Shown here piece after piece: positions 56,537-64,000 of a stretch of DNA of 64,000 nucleotides; position 1 is the first letter of the stretch, and each line of letters starts with the position of its first letter. Under the pieces are notes generated by a model, which was not told the origin of the DNA, made no database searches, and saw only the letters and a program-made list of their open reading frames with translations. A program made the translations under genes and the position numbers. Origin of the DNA: Jaminaea rosea (lineage: Eukaryota > Basidiomycota > Exobasidiomycetes > Microstromatales); contig NW_020289976.1 of NCBI RefSeq assembly GCF_003144245.1, positions 682,001-746,000 of the forward strand, written 5' to 3'.

Positions 56537-59500
56537 CTAGAACATCCCCGTCGCAGCCGGCGCCATGTAACCACCGCCTCCATTTGCACCCCACGTCGCC
56601 CCCGTCGGCCCTGAAGTCAACAATTTCTGCCCTCCCAGACCACCAGGCCCAATGATGGGCTGGTCGTCCTCCTCTTCTTCCTTCTTGCTCTGCTTCGTCG
56701 ACAAGTCGCGCACGGCCTGCTCAAGCGCTTTCACACGCGTAGCCTGCTCGCGCTGCCACTGCAGTCGCCACGGCATGACAAAGTCATTCAGTCCGTGCCT
56801 CCAGCTCATCTCCTCTACCACGTCGGGTCGAACAATGTCAAAGCAGGCGTAGAGCGTGGCAGTGACGCACTCCTTGTGACCAATGTCGACCCAGTAGCTG
56901 AGCAACTCCTCTGCAACCTCGACACTCTTGCTCACTGCAGCCGTCTCGATGGCGTCCTTGAACAGCTTGTCCGCCTTGCTGAGCGCGATGCTCTCCTCCC
57001 ATCGCTCGCTCTTCTTGTAGAGATGCGCGGCGAGACGACGGAACTCGAGGAGGTCGTGCGACTGCAGTCGCGATGCGAGGGCGAGAGAGTCAAAGTTGTC
57101 GTACCCGTCGATGGAGACGCGAAGAGTCTCAAAGTCCTCCTCCTCGATGAGCAGGTCCATGTACGCTTCGTTGACCGCCTCGAGGTTGTGGTGCTGCACC
57201 GACATGAGGTACGAGCGGATCAGCGGCACATTGTCGTTGTCTGCGCGCCTGAACATGCGGACCACACGAGCATGGTCGATGCGGGCGGCGAGGACGGTGA
57301 GGAGGTCGGTGAGGAGAAGCGGGTGCTGCTGCAGGTAGAAGGAGAGGGAGCGATAGTAGATTTCAATGTTGGCAACCTTGGGCAGGATCGTCTTGAACTG
57401 GTCGTGGTCCCACGAGTCCGCCGGATGCTCCATGACCGTGAGCGCCGCGTTGTCCATCTCGTCATACTTGATGTAGAGGTAGACGAGCTCCGACCACAGA
57501 TGGCACGACTGAGCGACCTTGATGAGCTGCGGGAGGTTCGAGCGAGACCAGTAGAGCTTGAGATGCTCCATGAGACGCTCGGGGCGGTACTTTGCCAGCG
57601 CGATACCGGCTTGAGTGAAGACGCCCATGTGCGCGCGCTCGAGACCCAGCGCCGACTCGAAGAGGTTGAGCAACTCGTCGAAGCGGCCCAGCCTCTCGTA
57701 CGAGCGAATGAGCGAGGGCAGCTCCTCGGCGTGCGGTACCACCGCGAGACCACAGATCTGCGCCAGCTTGAACTCGCCCTTGGCCAAGCACGCGGCGTGG
57801 ACTTGCTTCCACACCGATGTGTTGCCTGCCTTGCGAGCAGCCTCGACTGCGCCCTGGTAATCGCCCAGGTACACGAGCGTGGTGGCGAGACGAGCGTGGT
57901 TCGATACGCTGCTGAAGAGGAGCTTGGCGGCGTTGTACAGCTCGTCGTTGAAGCACTTCTCTCCTACGCTCAAGATGTCGGCCACGTTGGTCATGCCCAG
58001 GAACTCCTCCATGTCGCCGAGTCGGTTCGCCTTCGCGAGGCAGTACGCGTACTCGGTGTCAATCTGCGGCTCCCTTGCCTTCTTGCGGGCCATCTGCAGG
58101 AAGCGGATCAACTCTTCTTCGCGCCCAGCGTGCTCTGCAATCTCAATAACCTCGGCAAAGTTCGATGGGTCCTCCGCCTTGACGTACGAGTCGATGGCAT
58201 CCTTGACGCGCAGACCATCGAGCTGAGCCTTTCCGAGTCGCGACCAGATCTCAGGCTTGTTGAGCTTGTTCGCGTACTGCTGACCGCGGTCAATCGAGAC
58301 GATGTGCTCGACCAAAACGTTCATCGCATCGCCGTGTTGCTCGGCTTTCGAGTAAATGCGGAAGGCCTCCTCGTACAGGCCGTGGTCGATGGCAATCTTG
58401 GCAATCTCAGCCACGTCGTAGCCCTTCATGCGGTCGATGTAGTTCATCACCTTGCCCTTGTCGGTGCGGATAGCCGTGAGCATGAGCAAGTTCTGCAGGC
58501 TGCGGTTGTCGCCAAACGACGACGTCTCAAGGACGATCTTCTCAAGCAACTCGATGAGCTCGTGAGGCAGATCCGCATTCATAAAGGCCTTGACGGTCAC
58601 CGAGACGTCGTCTGGGTTTGTCGATTCGGGAACAGCCGTAGTCACGACCTGATCGACGAGCTGGCGGCGATGGACATTGTCCGGGTGCAGCACTTGCGAC
58701 CACAGATCGAGCTGACGGCGCATAACGAGGTAGCGAGCCTGGTGTTTGAACATCGAATTCTCGTTCGTAATCGCAACGAGCTCCTCGTCGCAGAAGCCCT
58801 TGGCGTAGGCAATGTAGGCAAGGTACGGGTCGCGCTTCTCGCAGTACTTGCCGACAACGCGGGGCTCGTAGAGCGTATTGTCCTTCAAGAACGACTCTGG
58901 GTTGTTGTTCGAGTCGATGTAGATCTTGGCAACTGCATTGTAGAGCGCCTGGTCTTGCGAGCCGGCGTCGATCTTGGACTGGATCCACGGGAGGATGAGC
59001 TTGAGGCGGTTGCGCTTCTCAACCTCTTCGACGAGCTCGTCGACGGGGATAGGGCCAGTCACAGAGCCAAGCAGATTCTTGATCACGCCCTCGTCGCAGT
59101 CGACGTCGAGCAAGCCGCCGATGACCTGTGGCGTTCGCGACGAGTTGACGCGCTGCACGTAGACCTCAATGAAGTTGACGAGCATGTTCTGGTAGAGGTA
59201 GAGGACGAGGTCGTGGACAAAGTCGTAGCGGTCGCAGACGATGATGAGCGGGAGCTGGTCAGACAGCTTGGCTTCCTTGAGAAAGTTCTTGACCTTCTCT
59301 GGGTTGTAGTAGTTGGACTCGCGGCAGATGCGCTCGACCTCACGGATCTGACCGGTGCGTGTGGCCGCCTGGATGTACTTGAAGTGCACCTCCGAGTCGG
59401 TCGACAAGTTGACGACGGAGCCCAAGTAGTAGTACAAGCCCTCAAATGACTTGAATGACTCGAACATCTCGATGAGTTTGACGGGGCCCAGGAGGTCAGA

Positions 59501-61726
59501 GTACTTTGTGGCGATCTGCACGACGACTTGCAGATTTTGGCGGATGTTGACCTTGAGCATCTCCTTGAGGCATTCGAGAGACTGCTCGACAGTGAGGCGG
59601 CCAAAGTAACCAACCAGCCACTCGGCATTGAGCAAGTTCGAGTGGACAACGACACGCTTGATGTCGGCGTTGTCCTCGTAGTGCTCCAGTGCTCGCTGCA
59701 GGAGGCCAGCCTTCTCGCACAAGTTGGCGATGCGTGGGCGGTCGTAGTGAGTGAACCTGGCGGGCGAACACGGGTAAAGTAGGTCAGCTTTGTGCTGGGC
59801 GGAAGTGCCTCGGCGCCAACTCACATCTCGTTGCCCAGGATCGCATCTGCCACCTGCGGGGCGTTGACCAGGTTCATCTCCAGCAATCGCGTCTGCAGGT
59901 GAGCCTGCTCCGGCTTGTTGTCCTTCAGAGCATCCAACAAGAAGCTCGTCGCCTGCTGGATCATGTTCTGGCTCATGAAAATGTCCGTCACGCGCTCAAC
60001 GTCGACCAACGGCCCAGACTCGTCGCCCACCAAGCTGCTAGCAAATTCTGCTCCTTGCTCCGGGTTGATGCGGACAATGTGCTGGAGCAATGCCGCGTAG
60101 TCGGGCGTGTAGCCCACCTTCTTGGCGTAGAGGACAATCTTGTTGAACTGACCCGTCTCGGCGAAGCAGGCGACGACCTTGTTGGGGACATTTGCGCGCA
60201 GGTACACGCTCAGCGCCAGATTCATGTCGTGCTGACGAACGATATCTCCCAGCTCTTCAGAGCACTCAATCTTGTTCTCCTTGAGCCACTTTTCAAGGAG
60301 GTGCTTGCGGCCCTGCACCAGCACTGGCTTGGCAAGCTCGAGCGATTCGTATTTGTTGAGTGTTCCGCGCTCGAGGAGAATGCCAAAGTATTGCAGAATG
60401 GGCGAGAGCGTGCCGGGCTGGTTGGGCACCTGCTTGAACTGCTCGATGGTCTGCGTCGTGCGAAGGATGCCTCGCGGTGAGTTGGCAGCGATTTTGGCTG
60501 CCTCGCCGTACTGGCCGGTGCTGAAGAGCGAGTGGAATTGCTGCATGTACAAGTCGTCGGCGCCTGGCAAGTCACCTCGTGACGCCAGCTTGAAGGCCAG
60601 CTCCGAGTTGTTGAGCGTACCGAGAATGTACGGGATGACCTTGCTTTCGTCGACGGAGACCGAGAGGACCTGGCCCTTTCTATTGATGCCGATAATACCA
60701 CTCGTCGCTTCGTGCTCTGCCGTAGTGAAGATCGTCTCGCCCGAGATGCGGTTCATGTAGATGCACGTGCCGCTCTCGAGGTCGTAGAGGTGGATGAAGC
60801 CGAACTTGGTGACAAGGTAGACGATGCCGTAGCGCTTCGACACCTGCATGGCGACGGGAAAGTCGTTGGGCGCTTCGGAGGGGAAGAAGACATCGACGGC
60901 CTTTTTGGTGTACGTCGGGTTGCCCTGCTGGTGGTCAATCTCTACGATGTGCAGCTTGGCGCCGGTTGCAGTGCGGACGGCAAAGGTAAAGAGCTTGAAC
61001 GGTGAAGGCGCCGAGTCCGTCTTGACCTCTGCGAAGGCAGCAGCGTGACCCTCGATGGGCTGCGAGACGCCTCGATCCCTGCTGTAGAGTTGCATCGCAC
61101 CCTTTACTCGGAAGGCGTTGGGCGCATTGTTGGCCGAGATACCAACGAGCACACACCACTTCTCGTCTTCGGTGATGCGGTAGTTGATGATCTGGCTGCC
61201 CTGCAAGCTGGCGTGTCGATCAAAGATCTTTTGCGGACCAGACTCGCCCTCGATGCTCCAGTGGTAGACGGCAGTCTCGGTGACAAGGCCAAGAGCAGTC
61301 GTCGAGATCCACTTCCAGAAGATGACGTCGGTGTCGCTCATGTGAGATTTGACCTTTTGCTTTGTGTCGAGGTTGAAGACTTGGAGCTGACGGCCAGATT
61401 TGAGGGCGAGGATCTTGGACGCTGGGTTCATGATGGCAGAGTCGGCTGTGATAGGGCGGCGCATACTGAGGATTGCGAGGGCAAGAGCCGTGTCAGTATA
61501 GCGAGCGGGATATCAGCTGAGCTCTCGGGTCTGCACCTACTCACACGCTCGGGGAGGCCTCGTCGATGCCAACAATGGCAACACTGTTGTTGCCGCTGAC
61601 CTGTTCCCTCACGCAGACGAAGCGCTCACTCTCCATGGTACATGACGCAAAGCTGATTGCCTCCTGCGCAATGCCCAATGCCGTCAGCACACAGTGCTCA
61701 TTGAAGACGATGGGTGTGTCTGCCAT
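56537..61726 (-). CDS. CHC1: Clathrin heavy chain
   Basis: Coat protein of clathrin vesicles for endocytosis and Golgi-endosome traffic. Exons 61726-61545, 61465-59825 and 59756-56537 give 1680 aa, the expected length. The N-terminal propeller begins [19 protein letters not shown], with [20 protein letters not shown] just after intron 1. Repeated helical-leg segments follow, such as [38 protein letters not shown] and [20 protein letters not shown]. The C-terminal trimerisation end reads [19 protein letters not shown], followed by a Gly-rich tail. Codon use is strongly biased, which creates a long meaningless open frame on the opposite strand (56795-59449). Confidence 0.98.
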
Positions 61727-62279
61727 GGCTGCTGCGACTCGACGGGGAGTGAGGGGGCGCGGGGTAGGAGGAGAAGGGTGGAGAAGGCCGAGGCCGGGAT
61801 GATTATATGCGGGCGCTGACGCCTAAGGCGATGTCGTGAAGCGTGTGCGGGCTCAGATCAATGAGCTCTGTGCGGTAATGAAGGCGACCGCGGAAGATGT
61901 AGGTAGGGATGTGAGAGCGACGCTGAATGGTAGTCGCTGCAGATTGATGATGTTGGAAAGGGAAGACGATGGGAAGCTCTCGCGGCGCGGGAGGCGGCGT
62001 CACACCCGTCGACTGTGCTGGCGCGCACTGCCCTTGCAAGTCCCAAGCAAGCACGAGCCACATCAGCGGGCAGCAAAGGCGGAGGGGCGGCGTGGCGGCC
62101 AAGCACCGGGCAGGCTGCGATGGGACTTCACCGCTACCACTGCTACGACGGAACATCCAAATCGCATTAGCAATTGTGTCCTCTATGATGCATGAGAATT
62201 CTCGATTCGTCGCAAAGAAAGAGCACAAGCGAAGAATGGGATATCGGGCACGTCACGTCGCGGTCACGTCAAGTCGCGG
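61727..62279. promoter_or_regulatory. Clathrin promoter region and 3' flank of the flavin monooxygenase
   Basis: This 553-bp interval is GC-rich, with short frames on both strands but no domains. Near its right edge (62250-62285) a short repeat has two copies of gtcgcggtcacg, containing TGACGTGA-type CRE-like cores on the - strand, just beyond the monooxygenase stop. Confidence 0.45.
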
Positions 62280-63956
62280 TCACGCCCCATTCACCTTGAC
62301 GGCGTCCGGACCTCCAATCCTCTGCTTACGGATGCGAGAGCTCTTGGCCCTAAAGTGAGGGATCAGCTTCGTCACCGACCAATGGAAGACCGCCTTGTCC
62401 TGCGGTCCCTCGACGTGCCAATATCCCAAACCAAACAGGCAGAAGAAGAGGTAAGGCAAGCGCGATGGGCGGAAGAAGGGGAACGAGACCATCCAGATGC
62501 ACATCTCCATGTACGAAAAGTGGGACAGAGCACCTCCCGGAGCATTTGCCTTGAACCAACGGATGAAGTCGACCCAGAGACGAGCGTCCTTCGTCGAAGG
62601 GCGAGTAGAGGGCTCTAGGAGGAACATGGCTAGGATACGGGCGTATACACCGATGTGCACATGCCCCACGGTGCCGACCGCACCGACAAAAGCAGCGTTG
62701 GTGCATACGACGCTTGTGTCCTTGACAGAGAAGTGGTGCAAGTAGAGGTTGGGACGCTGGTAGTCTTCAGGGAAGAGGTCCTTGGGCAAAAAGTCGAGCG
62801 AGGGAACATCGAAGCCCGTCGCGATGACAATCACGTCGGCATCGAGGTTCATCTCTCGTCCCTTTGACTCGGGCTTGGTCCCTCGCGTACGCTTGTTGAA
62901 GCGAATCGACTTGCTCGTCAGCTCGAGGACGTCGCCGCGCAAATAGTCTGCCTTGCCCTCCCGAATGTCCTGCAGCGCCGATGAGTTGACAATCGGCGTG
63001 CCAGCGTAGAACGGTCCCGTCGGAGCCATCTTCTCTTCCAAGTCGCGATAGTGCAATTTGGCGAGAAGGAATTCGGGGATTTTGGACAGGAAAGTCTCAC
63101 GTCCCAGCGGGTTGAGGGAAAGGGCCACGTCGACGAGGGTGAGGCGGGGGATGATCCACTTGTCCGATCTTGCGAGGATCGTGGGCTTCTTTGCTCCCTT
63201 GGCTACAGCCAGCTCGAGAGCTTCAATGCCGCTGGCTCCACCGCCTACGATGAGTACGTTCTTGTTCTTAAGCTCAACGCCGTCGAGGTGCGACGAGTGG
63301 ACGATCTTGCCCATGAACTTCTCTTGGTTGGGCAGATCAATCATCTTGGGCTTGCCGCACGTTCCCGTAGCCACGACAAGACCGTCGTAGACCTCGCTCT
63401 GGTCACCATTGATGACCCAGCGCGAGTGTCCACCTTTCGCAGGATCCGTCGACGACTGGTGGCGGGTTACCGACTTAACGCGCGTCTTGAGGCGTGTGCG
63501 CTGATCAAGCTGATAGAGCTTCCAGATGTTCTTGACGTTCTCGAGGATTTCGTCGCGACGAGGGTACCCACGCGTGTACTTGACGGCGGGGAACCAGCGG
63601 TACATCAGGCTACTGATCTGGAGGCCGCTCGTCTTGTTGACCTTGCTCCAGATGCCACCAATTGTCTCCGCATCGTCGAAGATGGTGACCTCGAAGCCGG
63701 CGCCGATCAGATGAGCCGCTGACGAAATGCCAGTGATACCGGCGCCTATGATGGCGACACGGCCGAGGGGCTTCTGTTGTTCATGATCTTGAGGAGGGAG
63801 AGGGGAGAAAGCCCAGGAGATGATGATTTGGATCAGCTGATAGACGGCTGAGATGATGCCAAAGTACTGCGCGCGGTGCGACGGCAGAGTGATTAGCATG
63901 CGTCTCGACCATTGGCACGGCTATCGCGTACTCACGTCAAAGTCGCTCACGGCCAT
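62280..63956 (-). CDS. Flavin-containing monooxygenase (FMO/Baeyer-Villiger-like)
   Basis: FAD/NADPH monooxygenase, 535 aa from exons 63956-63936 and 63866-62280. Exon 1 encodes only MAVSDFD; the intron has gtgagt and gcgcag borders. A hydrophobic helix at about 8-30 (YFGIISAVYQLIQIIISWAF) probably anchors it to a membrane. The FAD loop VAIIGAGITGISSAAHL comes next, then GGIWSKVNKTSGLQ, GLVVATGTCGKPK, the fingerprint FMGKIVHSSHLDG (class-B FxGxxxH), and the NADPH loop VLIVGGGASGIEALELA. The ATG-like motif ADVIVIATGFD follows, with PSFxFL-like context. A second hydrophobic stretch (LPYLFFCLFGLGYW) lies near the C-terminus. Substrate cannot be inferred. It is complete; its start is 44 bp from the window edge. 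Confidence 0.93.
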
Positions 63957-64000
63957 GGTGAGCAGCAAGGAAGAGTTGGGATGAGGAGAGAGAAAAAGAA

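Noticed and set aside
56795-59449. 884-codon open frame on + strand
   Set aside because: It is fully antisense to clathrin heavy chain, which has complete conservation on the - strand. The frame is a by-product of biased codon use.
61803-62228. 141-codon - frame upstream of clathrin
   Set aside because: It has no domain and would place a gene inside the clathrin promoter with 76 bp to spare. The composition looks random.
1-64000. tRNA, rRNA, transposon or CRISPR features
   Set aside because: I looked through the intergenic intervals for tRNA B-box-like sequence, terminal repeats, transposase or reverse-transcriptase frames and spaced repeats, and saw none I could support. A covariance-model scan would settle tRNAs.

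Overview
The window is nuclear DNA of a filamentous or yeast-like fungus. Protein-coding genes lie on both strands at high density. Most are split by short GT-AG introns of roughly 65-115 nt, with frequent gtgagt/gtaagt donors. The base composition is GC-rich and many proteins carry Ser/Pro/Ala-rich low-complexity stretches. A Mala s 1/Tri14-like secreted propeller, a Kex2-processed secreted repeat protein and the intron style suggest a basidiomycete, probably Ustilaginomycotina; that placement is inference. I saw no tRNA, rRNA, transposon or CRISPR array.

Layout. 1-2228: 3' part of a CLC chloride/proton antiporter. 3008-4195: secreted protein with a Kex2-cleavable repeat array fused to a double-psi beta-barrel domain. 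4668-4993: tiny NCE101-type gene. 5431-6424: succinate dehydrogenase iron-sulfur subunit. 6527-7902: JMJD7-like hydroxylase. 8212-9455: Mala s 1-like secreted propeller. 9630-10174: GFA-fold protein. 10326-11783: MBOAT/wax-synthase-like gene with an in-frame TGA at a conserved Trp. 12302-13430: calcium sensor NCS1 in eight exons. 13678-15801: COQ6. 16019-23350: PI3P 5-kinase FAB1. 23686-27309: NMD factor UPF2. 27679-29652: unrecognised protein. 30009-32099: D-arabinono-1,4-lactone oxidase. 33398-36419: chitin synthase. 36959-38533: single-pass membrane protein. 39093-42048: VPS34 PI3-kinase. 42230-45188: SMUBP2-type helicase. 45201-46169: unrecognised charged protein. 46436-47677: PXR1-like G-patch protein. 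47952-51650: one reading frame joining GAR transformylase (ADE8) to a gelsolin-like region. 51873-54665: Zn2Cys6 transcription factor. 55009-56163: GPI-anchored PI-PLC-like protein. 56537-61726: clathrin heavy chain. 62280-63956: flavin monooxygenase.

Most genes are housekeeping and unrelated by pathway. Both kinases of the PI3P to PI(3,5)P2 route (VPS34, FAB1) and clathrin lie within 46 kb, which is probably coincidence. Several pairs are divergent and share short promoters: NCE101/SDH2, JMJD7/Mala s 1-like, FAB1/UPF2, VPS34/helicase and PXR1/ADE8-fusion.

The most unusual items are the Kex2-repeat/double-psi barrel precursor, the ADE8-gelsolin fusion, the conserved-Trp TGA in the MBOAT gene, and a stop-free 69-nt intron just after the zinc cluster of the transcription factor.
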